The position numbers and the translations under genes are program-made. Source: Tessaracoccus palaemonis (GTDB lineage: Bacteria > Actinomycetota > Actinomycetes > Propionibacteriales > Propionibacteriaceae). Taken from it: 64,000 bases of DNA. The notes under the pieces were generated by a model, which saw only the letters and a list, made by a program, of their open reading frames with translations, was not told the DNA's origin and did not search any database. The DNA lies in NCBI RefSeq assembly GCF_019316905.1, contig NZ_CP079216.1:434001-498000 (forward strand), in the 5' to 3' direction. This document shows, in pieces, positions 54,546 through 63,059 of the stretch. How positions within the stretch are numbered: the stretch's first letter is position 1; every line of letters starts with the position of its first letter.

Positions 54546-55208
54546 GTGACTGACGAACTGATCGACCCCACTGTGCCGACGGTCGGCGTCGGCCCGCACC
54601 CGGAGCCCTGGCCGGACGACGACCGCCTCGACCCGGCGCTGCTCGCCGGGGGTGACCGGCGCAATGTCGTCGACCGGTACAGGTACTGGCGCCTCGAGGC
54701 GATCGTCGCGGATCTCGACGACAGCCGGAGTCGGCTGCACGTCGCCATCCAGAACTGGGAGCACGACTTCAACATCGGGTCCATCGTGCGAACGGCGAAC
54801 GCCTTCAACGTCGCGGGGGTGCACATCGTCGGCCGGCGGCGCTGGAACCGCCGCGGCGCCATGGTCACCGACCGCTATCTCCACGTCCACCACCACGCCG
54901 ACGAGGCCGAGCTGCTCGACTGGCTCCGCGAGCGCGGCGTCACCCCCGTCGGCGTCGACAACCTGCCGGGCTCCGTGCCGCTGGAGACGGCGCAACTCCC
55001 CGCCGACTGCTGTCTGGTCTTCGGCTCGGAGGGGCCCGGCCTGACCGACTCCATGGTCGCCGGCTGCGACGCGCTGGTCGCCATCACGCAGACGGGGTCG
55101 ACCAGGTCGATGAACGCCGGCGCCGCCGCCGCCATCGCGATGTACCACTGGCGCCTGCAGCATCCACCCGTCGCCGCGGGGATGGTCGGCGTCGCGGACG
55201 TAGAGTGA
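54546..55208 (+). CDS. SpoU/TrmH-family RNA methyltransferase
   Basis: 220 residues, GTG 54546; TACTCT ends 6 bases before it (leaderless). The SPOUT knot motifs are clear: motif 1 FNIGSIVRTANAF, motif 2 LVFGSEGPGL, motif 3 STRSMNAGAAAAIAMYHW. 2'-O-methylation of tRNA or rRNA using SAM; the exact target is not evident. Confidence 0.92.
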   Translation: MTDELIDPTVPTVGVGPHPEPWPDDDRLDPALLAGGDRRNVVDRYRYWRLEAIVADLDDSRSRLHVAIQNWEHDFNIGSIVRTANAFNVAGVHIVGRRRWNRRGAMVTDRYLHVHHHADEAELLDWLRERGVTPVGVDNLPGSVPLETAQLPADCCLVFGSEGPGLTDSMVAGCDALVAITQTGSTRSMNAGAAAAIAMYHWRLQHPPVAAGMVGVADVE

Positions 55209-55750
55209 GCAGCATGCCAGAGCGATTCGCCGCAGGACTCACCCCGCTGCCCACCGCCGCCCGCGTCACCCAGCAGCGCTCGGCGCTGCGCTGGCGCATC
55301 ATCTCGACCGTCATCTCCGCCGTCGTGCTCGGCCTCGTCATCTACTTCCTCGGCCGCGACTGGCCGCGCACCTGGACCATCGTGGTCGTCGCGCTGTGGA
55401 CCGCCTCGTCGGTCTTCTGGCTCGTCGTGTCCGCGGTGGGGCTGGCCAACGCCAAGCGCGACCTCGCCGCCATCCAGGAGGGAGTGGCGTTCTACCTCGA
55501 CGGCCGCGGCGTGGAGTTCGTGACGCCGGTCGCCGCGCGCGTCCCCTGGGAGAACGTGTCCGCGCTGAGGCTGGTCGGTCGCCAGTCCGGGGCCGGTCCG
55601 GCGGTCTCGCTCGAGGCCGACGGGGCCCACGTCGCCAAGGTCCCGGTGTCCTTCATCGACGCGGCACCGGAGATCATCGACTCCGCGGCTCGTGCCTATT
55701 CGCTCGGCCGCGTCCACCTCGACACCAGCGCGCTGGACCGCGTGATCTGA
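55205..55750 (+). CDS. membrane protein of unknown function
   Basis: 181 residues from GTG 55205, which overlaps the previous stop; ATG 55214 is an alternative start. Two membrane segments (IISTVISAVVLGLVIYFLG and TWTIVVVALWTASSVFWLVV) followed by a soluble PH-like domain (GVAFYLDGRGVEFVTP, VPWENVSALRLVGR). No function assigned. Confidence 0.8.
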   Translation: MSSMPERFAAGLTPLPTAARVTQQRSALRWRIISTVISAVVLGLVIYFLGRDWPRTWTIVVVALWTASSVFWLVVSAVGLANAKRDLAAIQEGVAFYLDGRGVEFVTPVAARVPWENVSALRLVGRQSGAGPAVSLEADGAHVAKVPVSFIDAAPEIIDSAARAYSLGRVHLDTSALDRVI

Positions 55751-55854
55751 GCGTCGCCCGTCCCACGAGGGTCACCCTTTGGCTGCCAAGGGGCACGCGA
55801 TAGGCTGGGCGTGCTGAAGGATTCTTCGAGTTCACATCAAGAAATGAGGCTTCC

Positions 55855-56877
55855 ATGCCAGTTGCAACTCCCGAGGTCTACGCGGAGATGATCGATCGGG
55901 CCAAGGCGGGCAAGTTCGCCTACCCGGCCATCAACGTCTCCTCCTCCCAGACCCTGAACGCCGCTCTCCAGGGCTTCACCGAGGCCGGCTCGGACGGCAT
56001 CCTGCAGATCTCGACCGGTGGCGCGGAGTACATGTCCGGCCCCACCATCAAGGACAAGGTCACCGGCGCCGCCGCGTTCGCTGCCTACGCGCAGGAAGTT
56101 GCCAAGAACTACCCCGTCACGGTTGCTCTGCACACCGACCACTGCCCCAAGGACAAGCTGGACTCCTTCGTGCGTCCGCTGCTGGCCATCTCCGAGGAGC
56201 GCGTCGCACGCGGCGAGCTGCCCCTGTTCCAGTCGCACATGTGGGACGGCTCCGCCGTTCCCATGGAGGAGAACCTCCAGATCGCTGACGAGCTCCTCGC
56301 CCGTTGTGCGGCGGCGAACATCATCCTCGAGATCGAGGTCGGCGTTGTCGGCGGCGAAGAGGACGGCGTCGTCGGCGAGATCAACGACAAGCTGTACACC
56401 ACCGTCGAGGACGGCATGCGCACCGCCGAGGTCCTCGGCCTGGGCGAGAGGGGCCGCTACATGACGGCCCTGACGTTCGGCAACGTGCACGGCGTCTACA
56501 AGCCGGGTCACGTCAAGCTGCGTCCCGCGGTTCTCCAGGAGATCCAGCAGGCCGTCGGCGCCAAGTACGGCAAGGAGTCCCCGTTCGACCTGGTCTTCCA
56601 CGGCGGCTCGGGCTCGACCCCGCAGGAGATCTCCGACGCGGTCGACTTCGGTGTCATCAAGATGAACATCGACACCGACACGCAGTACGCCTTCACCCGT
56701 CCGGTCGTGGAGCACATGTTCCGCAACTACGACGGCGTCCTGAAGATCGACGGCGAGGTCGGCAACAAGAAGCAGTACGACCCCCGCGCCTGGGGCAAGG
56801 CTGCCGAGTCCGGCATGGCCAAGCGCATCGTCGAGGCCTGCGAGCAGCTCCGCTCCGCCGGCACGAAGATGGCCTGA
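55855..56877 (+). CDS. fba: class II fructose-bisphosphate aldolase
   Basis: 340 residues, ATG 55855. Glycolysis and gluconeogenesis. Zinc-site histidines in VALHTDHCPK, NVHGVYKPGHVKLRP and DLVFHGGSGS; the NIDTDTQYA loop binds phosphate. Class IIA, full length. Possible promoter: TTTGGC - 17 bp - TAGGCT (55801-55806). Own terminator. Confidence 0.97.
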   Translation: MPVATPEVYAEMIDRAKAGKFAYPAINVSSSQTLNAALQGFTEAGSDGILQISTGGAEYMSGPTIKDKVTGAAAFAAYAQEVAKNYPVTVALHTDHCPKDKLDSFVRPLLAISEERVARGELPLFQSHMWDGSAVPMEENLQIADELLARCAAANIILEIEVGVVGGEEDGVVGEINDKLYTTVEDGMRTAEVLGLGERGRYMTALTFGNVHGVYKPGHVKLRPAVLQEIQQAVGAKYGKESPFDLVFHGGSGSTPQEISDAVDFGVIKMNIDTDTQYAFTRPVVEHMFRNYDGVLKIDGEVGNKKQYDPRAWGKAAESGMAKRIVEACEQLRSAGTKMA

Positions 56878-56894
56878 ACCGTCTGACCTGACAG

Positions 56895-56936
56895 CGGCGG
56901 CCGGTCCCCTCGGGGGCCGGCCGCCGTTTCGCTTTT
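56895..56936 (+). terminator. terminator after fba
   Basis: A perfect 10-bp stem CGGCGGCCGG / CCGGCCGCCG with a 12-nt loop, followed by TTTCGCTTTT. Confidence 0.88.
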
Positions 56937-56986
56937 GCGCGCGGGCATCTGGTTGAATGTTTGACAATCTCGGCTAAGGTGGACCC

Positions 56987-58024
56987 ATGAGAGCTTTCGG
57001 ATTCCTGTCCTTCGGGCACTACTCGCCGGTGCGGGGCTCCGCGACGCGCACCGCGGGCGACATGCTGAGGCAGACCGTCGAGATCGCCGAGGGGGCCGAC
57101 GAGCTCGGCGTCAACGGCGCCTTCGTGCGCGTCCACCACTTCGCGCGCCAGGCCGCGTCGCCGATCCCGGTCCTGACGGCCATGGCGGCCCGCACCCGGC
57201 GCATCGAGGTCGGCACCGGCGTGATCGACCTGCGCTACGAGAACCCCCTCTACCTCGCGGAGGAGGCCGCCGCCCTCGACCTGCTGTCCGACGGCAGGCT
57301 CGCGCTCGGCGTCAGCCGGGGGAGCCCGGAGACGGCGCTGCGCGGCTACGAGGCCTTCGGGTACACCGGGTCGGCCGACCCGCGCGGGGCCGACATCGCC
57401 CGCGACCACTTCGAGTTGTTCTGGCGCGCCATCAACGGGCAGAAGGTCGCCGACGCGGACCCGCAGACCGGGCCCGCCGGCCGGCTGGCGATCGAGCCCC
57501 GCTCCGAGACGCTGCCCGAGCATGTCTGGTGGGGGAGCGGGTCCCGCTCGTCGGCCGAGTGGGCGGGGAAGATGGGGCTCAACCTCATGAGCTCGACCCT
57601 CCTGACCGAGGCGACGGGGCAGCCGCTGCACGAGCTGCAGTCCGAGCAGATCCAGATCTTCCGCGACGCCTGGCGCGAGGCCGGCCACACGCGCGCGCCC
57701 CGCGTGTCCGTGTCGCGCAGCATCTTCCCGATCGTCGACGACCGCGACCGCCAGTACTTCGGCGTTTCCGGCGGGGGTCGCGACCAGATCGGCGTGATCG
57801 ACAACCTCCAGTCGACCTTCGGCCGCACCTACGCCGACGAGCCGGACAGGCTCGTCGAGCAGCTGAGGCAGGACTCGGCCGTGATGAATGCCGACACCGT
57901 CATGCTCACCATCCCGAACCAGATCGGCGTCGACTACAACCTCCACGTGCTCGAGTCCTTCGCGAGGTACGTCGCGCCAGAGCTGGGCTGGAAGCCCAAC
58001 TGGGAGGGGCCCGTCGAGGGGTGA
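56987..58024 (+). CDS. LLM-class flavin-dependent oxidoreductase (luciferase-like)
   Basis: 345 residues, ATG 56987. A bacterial-luciferase TIM barrel (DELGVNGAFVRVHHFARQ, GTGVIDLRYENPLYLAEEAA, LSDGRLALGVSRGSPE). Uses reduced FMN or F420; substrate unknown. Promoter TTGAAT - 16 bp - TAAGGT, the -10 ending 6 bases before the ATG (leaderless). Confidence 0.9.
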   Translation: MRAFGFLSFGHYSPVRGSATRTAGDMLRQTVEIAEGADELGVNGAFVRVHHFARQAASPIPVLTAMAARTRRIEVGTGVIDLRYENPLYLAEEAAALDLLSDGRLALGVSRGSPETALRGYEAFGYTGSADPRGADIARDHFELFWRAINGQKVADADPQTGPAGRLAIEPRSETLPEHVWWGSGSRSSAEWAGKMGLNLMSSTLLTEATGQPLHELQSEQIQIFRDAWREAGHTRAPRVSVSRSIFPIVDDRDRQYFGVSGGGRDQIGVIDNLQSTFGRTYADEPDRLVEQLRQDSAVMNADTVMLTIPNQIGVDYNLHVLESFARYVAPELGWKPNWEGPVEG

Positions 58025-58075
58025 CCCGGCCGCTGAGGCCGAACCGCCCTTGACGCGGTGTGGGATCGTGGGCGC

Positions 58076-59041
58076 ATGACCAGAGTCCTCATCCTCGGCG
58101 GCACCGGCTGGCTCGGGGCCGAGATCGCGCGCGGCTGGGTGGCCGCCGGCGCGGACGTGACCTGCCTTGCGCGCGGCGCCTCGGGCGATGTCCCCGAGGG
58201 GGCCAGACTCGTGCGCGCGGACCGGCGGGAACCGGGGACGTATGACGCGCTCGACGGCGAGTGGGACGAGGTGGTCGAGCTGTCCTACGAGCCGGACCTC
58301 GTCGAACCCGCTCTCCGCGCCCTCGCGGACAGGGCCCGTCACTGGACGCTCGTGTCCACCGTCTCGGTGTACGCCCGCAGCGACGAGCCGGACGCCGACG
58401 AGTCGGCCGAGCTCGTCGAGCCCGCCGATCTCGCGCAGTACCCCGACGCGAAGGTGGCGGCGGAGCGGGCGACGGCCTCGAGGATCGGTGACCGTCTGCT
58501 CATCGCCCGCCCCGGCCTCATCGTCGGCCCTGGCGACCCGTCCGACCGCTTCGGCTACTGGATGGCACGCCTGGCGCGTGGCGGGAGGGCGCTAGCGCCG
58601 GTCGCGGTCGGGCGGTACGTGCAGGTGATCGACGTCGCCGACCTCGCCTGCTGGGTCGTCGAGGCGGGGGACCGCGGGCTGACGGGCGCGTTCGACGTCG
58701 TCGGTGAGTCGGTGCCGATGGAGGAGTTCTTCCGCGCCGCGTGCGAGGTCGCAGGCTTCGACCCGCAGGACCTCGTGCACGTCGCGGACGAGCACCTGCT
58801 CGCGCGCGACGTCCGCTACTGGGCGGGTCCCAGGTCGTTGCCGCTGTGGATCCCGGCGGAGGACACCGGCTTCGCCCGGCGCAGCGGCGCCGCCTTCCGG
58901 GCGGCGGGAGGCCGGGTGCGCCCGCTGGCCGAGACCCTGCGCCGAACCCTTGCCGACGAGGTGGCCCGCGGCGTCGACCGGGCCCGCAGATCCGGCCTGA
59001 CTGCCGCGGAGGAGGCCGCGGTCCTGGACGCGCTGGGGTGA
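58076..59041 (+). CDS. NAD-dependent epimerase/dehydratase-like protein
   Basis: 321 residues, ATG 58076 (MTRVLILGGTGWLGAEIARG). An extended SDR with the N-terminal GGTGWLG dinucleotide loop. The central part (LVSTVSVYARSDEPDADES, LLIARPGLIVGPGDPSDRFGYW) resembles atypical epimerases; the catalytic YxxxK is not clear (YPDAKVAAE). A reductase or epimerase role is uncertain. Confidence 0.82.
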   Translation: MTRVLILGGTGWLGAEIARGWVAAGADVTCLARGASGDVPEGARLVRADRREPGTYDALDGEWDEVVELSYEPDLVEPALRALADRARHWTLVSTVSVYARSDEPDADESAELVEPADLAQYPDAKVAAERATASRIGDRLLIARPGLIVGPGDPSDRFGYWMARLARGGRALAPVAVGRYVQVIDVADLACWVVEAGDRGLTGAFDVVGESVPMEEFFRAACEVAGFDPQDLVHVADEHLLARDVRYWAGPRSLPLWIPAEDTGFARRSGAAFRAAGGRVRPLAETLRRTLADEVARGVDRARRSGLTAAEEAAVLDALG

Positions 59042-59077
59042 TGGTCGCGGGGTGACCGACGGCGCGGGCAGCGCTAA

Positions 59078-59099
59078 TATCTGCGTATGAGTGCAGATA
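59078..59099 (+). promoter_or_regulatory. ArsR/SmtB-type operator straddling the arsR start codon
   Basis: A perfect inverted repeat TATCTGC-N8-GCAGATA. It overlaps the -10 TAATAT (59075-59080) and the ATG at 59087. Binding would block a leaderless promoter directly, so metal-released autorepression is expected. Confidence 0.75.
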
Positions 59100-59470
59100 C
59101 GAAGACATGCAGCTTCGGAGTCGAGAGCCAGTACGTCGACCTCGCCGCCGAGGTGTTCTCCCTGCTGTCCGACGTCACCCGGATCCGGATCATCCTGGCG
59201 CTGCGGGAGGGAGAGCTGCCGGTGGGCGAGCTGGCGCAGCGCGTGGGCAAGGCGCCGACCGCCGTGTCCCAGCATCTCGCCAAGCTGCGCTGGGGGAAGA
59301 TCGTCCAGGCGCGTCAGGAGGGCAACCGCGTCTTCTACAGCCTGATCGACGAGCACGCCCGCGAGCTCGTGAACCACGCGGTCTTCCAGGCCGAGCACGT
59401 CGTCGGAGGGGTGCCGAAGCACCACGTCGCGGCCGACGGCGCGGTCTCCGTCGAGGCCGCGGCCCAGTGA
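59087..59470 (+). CDS. ArsR/SmtB-family metal-sensing repressor
   Basis: 127 residues, ATG 59087. Winged helix (LSDVTRIRIILALREGELP, APTAVSQHLAKLRWGKIVQAR). The C-terminal helix carries DEHARELVNHAVFQAEH, a set of Asp, His and Glu typical of an alpha-5 metal site (zinc, cobalt or nickel sensors). A Cys-containing N-terminus (TKTCSFGVES) could add a ligand. Overlaps the ATPase gene (GTGA), so it should control metal efflux. Confidence 0.92.
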   Translation: MSADTKTCSFGVESQYVDLAAEVFSLLSDVTRIRIILALREGELPVGELAQRVGKAPTAVSQHLAKLRWGKIVQARQEGNRVFYSLIDEHARELVNHAVFQAEHVVGGVPKHHVAADGAVSVEAAAQ

Positions 59471-61335
59471 CCGCGACCAGGGAAGCAGCCGACGAGGCCG
59501 TCGAGGCCACCGGCGCCGCGAGCCTCTGGCGTCGGGTCGACCGGGGCGACGCGGCCCGCGCTGCGTTCGTCGCGGTGTGCACGCTGGTCACGGCGCTCGG
59601 CCTCACCTGGCCCTGGCCCGCAGCTCCTGCGGTGGCGGTGCTCGGCATCGTCATCGGCTGCTGGCCCATCCTCACCGAGGCGGTCGAGGACGTGCGTCAC
59701 CGGCGGATGAGCATGGAGTTGTCGATGCTCATCGCGATCGTCGCGGCCGCGCTCATCGGCGAGTGGACGACCGCGCTTCTCATCGCCACCTTCGTCCTCG
59801 CGGCGGAGATCCTCGAGGACCTCTCGATGGACCGCGGCCGCGACGCCCTCACCGACCTGATGACCTTCCTGCCGGAGACGGTCCGGGTCCGGACCGGCGA
59901 CGGCGCGGTGGAGATCCCGCTGGTCGACGTCCGGGTGGGGCAGGTGCTCGTCGTCGCGCCCGGCGGACGCGTCCCCGTCGACGGGGTCGTCGTCGCGGGC
60001 ACGTCCAGCCTCGACCAGTCGCGCATCACGGGGGAGTCCCTTCCGGTGGACGTCGGTCCCGGGGCGGAGGTCTATGCCGGGTCCATCAACCAGGTCGGCG
60101 CCGTTGAGATCTCCGCCGTCCGCGTCGGGGCAGAGTCCTCGTATGGACGGATCGTCGAGGCCGTACGGCACGCCCAGGCGTCGGAGCCTCCCGTCCAGCG
60201 GCTCGCCGACCGGCTGGCCGCCTGGCTCGTCTACCTCGCCCTCGGCGGCGCGGCCCTCACGTTCCTCGTGACGCGCGACCTCACCGCGACCATCTCCGTG
60301 GTCGTCGTGGCCGGCGCCTGCGGGGTCGCGGCCGGCACCCCGCTCGCGGTGCTCGCGGCCATCGCGCGCGTCGCCCGTTCCGGCGCGTTCGTGAAGGACG
60401 GTGCGCACCTCGAGGCGCTGTCTGTGGTCGACACGGTCGTCTTCGACAAGACCGGAACGCTGACCACCGGCAACCCGGCGGTCGTCGGCATCCGGTCCAC
60501 AGGGCTGCCGGAGGACGAACTCCTCCGGCTGGCCGCGGGCGCCGAGCTCTACTCTGAGCACCCGCTGGGGCGGGCGATCGTCGCCGAGGCCCGCGCCCGC
60601 GGCGTGGCACTTCCTGCCGTGGCCGACTTCGAATACCGACCCGGCCTCGGTGTCACCGCCGTCGTCGAGGGGGCGACGGTGGCGGCGGGCGGAGCGTCCC
60701 TCGTCCCCGACGCCCCGGCGGCCGACGGCGTGGCGACGGCGGTCCACGTCGCGGTGGCCGGCAGCTACGCGGGCACGATCCTGCTCGCCGACCCGGTCCG
60801 GCCGTCCGCCCGGGCGGCGGTGGCCGAGCTGCACCGACGGGGCCTCCGCACCCTGATGATCACCGGGGACCAGGAGGGGCCGGCGCGCGCGGTCGCCGAC
60901 GAGCTGGGCATCGGCGAGGTGCGGGCCGGCCTGCTCCCGGAGAAGAAGCTCGCTGCCATCGACGCTGAGCGCGCCGCCGGGCACCGGCTGGCCATGGTCG
61001 GCGACGGCGTCAACGACGCGCCAGCCCTCGCCCGGGCCGACGTCGGCATCGCCATGGGCAGCGGCACCGACATTGCGCGCGACAGCGCAGACGTCGTGCT
61101 CATCAGCTCGGACCCGGCCGACCTCGTCCGCACGGTCCAGGTCGCCCGCCGCGCCCGGCGGATCGTGCTGGTCAACTTCGCCGGCACGATCGCAGTCGAC
61201 CTCGTCGGCATGTTGCTGGCCGCCTTCGGCATCCTCGGCCCGGTCGCCGCGGCGCTGGTGCACGTCGGCAGTGAGACGGCCTTCATCCTCAACTCCGCGC
61301 GACTGATCCCTGGCAGGGGCAGCAGGAGGGCGTGA
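59467..61335 (+). CDS. P1B-type metal-transporting ATPase with atypical membrane motif
   Basis: 622 residues, GTG 59467. Phosphorylation motif DKTGT at Asp327, TGES actuator loop, P1B-specific SEHPLGRAI, and hinge GDGVNDAPAL. No N-terminal CxxC metal domain. The membrane motif, normally CPC, reads GAC (AGACGVAAGTP, Cys285): the first Cys and the Pro are replaced. It is a heavy-metal exporter by family and by coupling to an alpha-5 type ArsR sensor. The metal is uncertain because of the variant motif. Confidence 0.9.
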   Translation: MTATREAADEAVEATGAASLWRRVDRGDAARAAFVAVCTLVTALGLTWPWPAAPAVAVLGIVIGCWPILTEAVEDVRHRRMSMELSMLIAIVAAALIGEWTTALLIATFVLAAEILEDLSMDRGRDALTDLMTFLPETVRVRTGDGAVEIPLVDVRVGQVLVVAPGGRVPVDGVVVAGTSSLDQSRITGESLPVDVGPGAEVYAGSINQVGAVEISAVRVGAESSYGRIVEAVRHAQASEPPVQRLADRLAAWLVYLALGGAALTFLVTRDLTATISVVVVAGACGVAAGTPLAVLAAIARVARSGAFVKDGAHLEALSVVDTVVFDKTGTLTTGNPAVVGIRSTGLPEDELLRLAAGAELYSEHPLGRAIVAEARARGVALPAVADFEYRPGLGVTAVVEGATVAAGGASLVPDAPAADGVATAVHVAVAGSYAGTILLADPVRPSARAAVAELHRRGLRTLMITGDQEGPARAVADELGIGEVRAGLLPEKKLAAIDAERAAGHRLAMVGDGVNDAPALARADVGIAMGSGTDIARDSADVVLISSDPADLVRTVQVARRARRIVLVNFAGTIAVDLVGMLLAAFGILGPVAAALVHVGSETAFILNSARLIPGRGSRRA

Positions 61336-61541
61336 CCTCCGCGACGGCCGCTTTGGGGCCCGGAATCGTGGGCATCTGCTCATCGTGCAGGTATAACCAC
61401 TTGTCAGACGGCTTCGATCGGAATTGATCATCACGATTCAGTAACGACCTGTGGTGTTCGCCGACACCGACTGCTAGCGTTAACATCGTTCCAGTCGAGG
61501 CACCGTTGCCGCGACCGTGATCCGGGTACGAAGGAGTACAG

Positions 61542-63059
61542 GTGACCACACTTCTAGAGCTGAAGAACGTCTCCAAGACGTTCCCAGGCGTCAAGGCGCT
61601 GCAGGGGGTGCATCTCGACCTCAACGCGGGCGAGGTGCTCGGCCTGTGCGGCGAGAACGGCGCGGGCAAGTCGACCCTGATGAAGATCCTGACCGGCATC
61701 TACACGCCCGACCCGGGTGCCGAGATCTGGCTGCAGGGCCAGCAGGTCCAGGTGCAGGGCGTCAACCACGCCCGCGAACTCGGCCTGTCGATCATCCACC
61801 AGGAACTGAACATGGTCCCCGACCTGACGGTCGCTCAGAACCTGTTCCTCGGCCGCTCCGGCAGCCACAAGGGCGGCTTCATCAGCGACGACAAGCTGAA
61901 CACCCGCGCGGGCGAGCTGTTCGACCGGCTGGGAATGAAGCTCGACCCCAAGGCGCGTATCCGCGACCTGTCCGTGGCGCGTCAGCAGATGGTCGAGATC
62001 GCCCGCGCCCTGTCCTACAACTCCCGCATCCTCGTCATGGACGAGCCGACCGCGGCGCTCACCCTCGCCGAGACCGATGCCCTGTTCGGCATGATCCGTG
62101 ACTTCGTCACGCCCGAGACCGGCCTGATCTACATCTCGCACCGCATGCCGGAGATCGAGGAGATCACCGACCGCGTCTCCGTGCTGCGCGACGGCCAGTA
62201 CGTCGGCACCGTGACCACCAAGGAGGTCGAGATGCGCGAGATCATCTCGATGATGGTCGGCCGCGAGGTCTCCGGCGACGCCCGCCCCCGCACGCACGTC
62301 ACCTCCGACGAGGTCGTCCTCAAGGTCGACGGGGTCAGCACCCGCAACCTGCTCGAGGATGTCAGCTTCGAGGTCCGCAAGGGCGAGGTCCTCGGCTTCG
62401 CCGGCCTGATGGGCGCCGGCCGCACCGAGGTCGCCCGCTGCGTCTTCGGCGCCGACCCCCGCACGTCGGGCGACATCCACATGCACGGCCGGAAGATCGC
62501 CATCCACGGGGCGGCCGACGCCGTCCGCGCGGGCATCGGGTACCTCTCCGAGGACCGCAAGCAGTTCGGCCTCCTGCTCGACCAGGACATCAAGGCCAAC
62601 ACCGCGATGGCCGCCATGAGCACCTTCAACAAGGCCGGCTACATCCTCGACGCGAAGATCCGCGAGGTCGGCGAGGAGTACAGCAAGCGGCTGCGCGTGA
62701 AGACGCCGAGCGTCAACCAGATCATCGGCAAGCTGTCCGGCGGCAACCAGCAGAAGGTCGTCATCGCCAAGTGGCTGGTCCGCGACTGCGACGTGCTGAT
62801 CTTCGACGAGCCCACCCGCGGCATCGACGTCGGCGCCAAGGAGGAGATCTACGACCTGATCGAGTCGCTGTCCGCGCAGGGCAAGGCGATCATCGTCATC
62901 AGCTCCGAGCTGCCCGAGGTGCTGCGCCTGTCCCACCGCATCGCCGTCATGGCCCAGGGCCGCATCACCGGCTTCCTCGACAACGAGGATGCCACCCAGG
63001 AAAACATCATGGAGCTCGCCACCGTCGGCAAGTCCCAGTCGAAAGGAAACGCAGCGTGA
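61542..63059 (+). CDS. sugar ABC transporter ATP-binding protein (RbsA/XylG family)
   Basis: 505 residues, GTG 61542 with AAGGAG upstream. Two fused ATPase halves: the first with GENGAGKST (near residue 36), LSVARQQMVEIARAL and MDEPTAAL; the second with a degenerate Walker A (GLMGAGRTEVARCVFG) and LSGGNQQKVVIAKWL. This two-domain layout is typical of ribose/xylose-type importers. A possible -10 TAGCGT lies at about 61474. The permease start overlaps the stop (GTGA). Confidence 0.95.
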   Translation: MTTLLELKNVSKTFPGVKALQGVHLDLNAGEVLGLCGENGAGKSTLMKILTGIYTPDPGAEIWLQGQQVQVQGVNHARELGLSIIHQELNMVPDLTVAQNLFLGRSGSHKGGFISDDKLNTRAGELFDRLGMKLDPKARIRDLSVARQQMVEIARALSYNSRILVMDEPTAALTLAETDALFGMIRDFVTPETGLIYISHRMPEIEEITDRVSVLRDGQYVGTVTTKEVEMREIISMMVGREVSGDARPRTHVTSDEVVLKVDGVSTRNLLEDVSFEVRKGEVLGFAGLMGAGRTEVARCVFGADPRTSGDIHMHGRKIAIHGAADAVRAGIGYLSEDRKQFGLLLDQDIKANTAMAAMSTFNKAGYILDAKIREVGEEYSKRLRVKTPSVNQIIGKLSGGNQQKVVIAKWLVRDCDVLIFDEPTRGIDVGAKEEIYDLIESLSAQGKAIIVISSELPEVLRLSHRIAVMAQGRITGFLDNEDATQENIMELATVGKSQSKGNAA

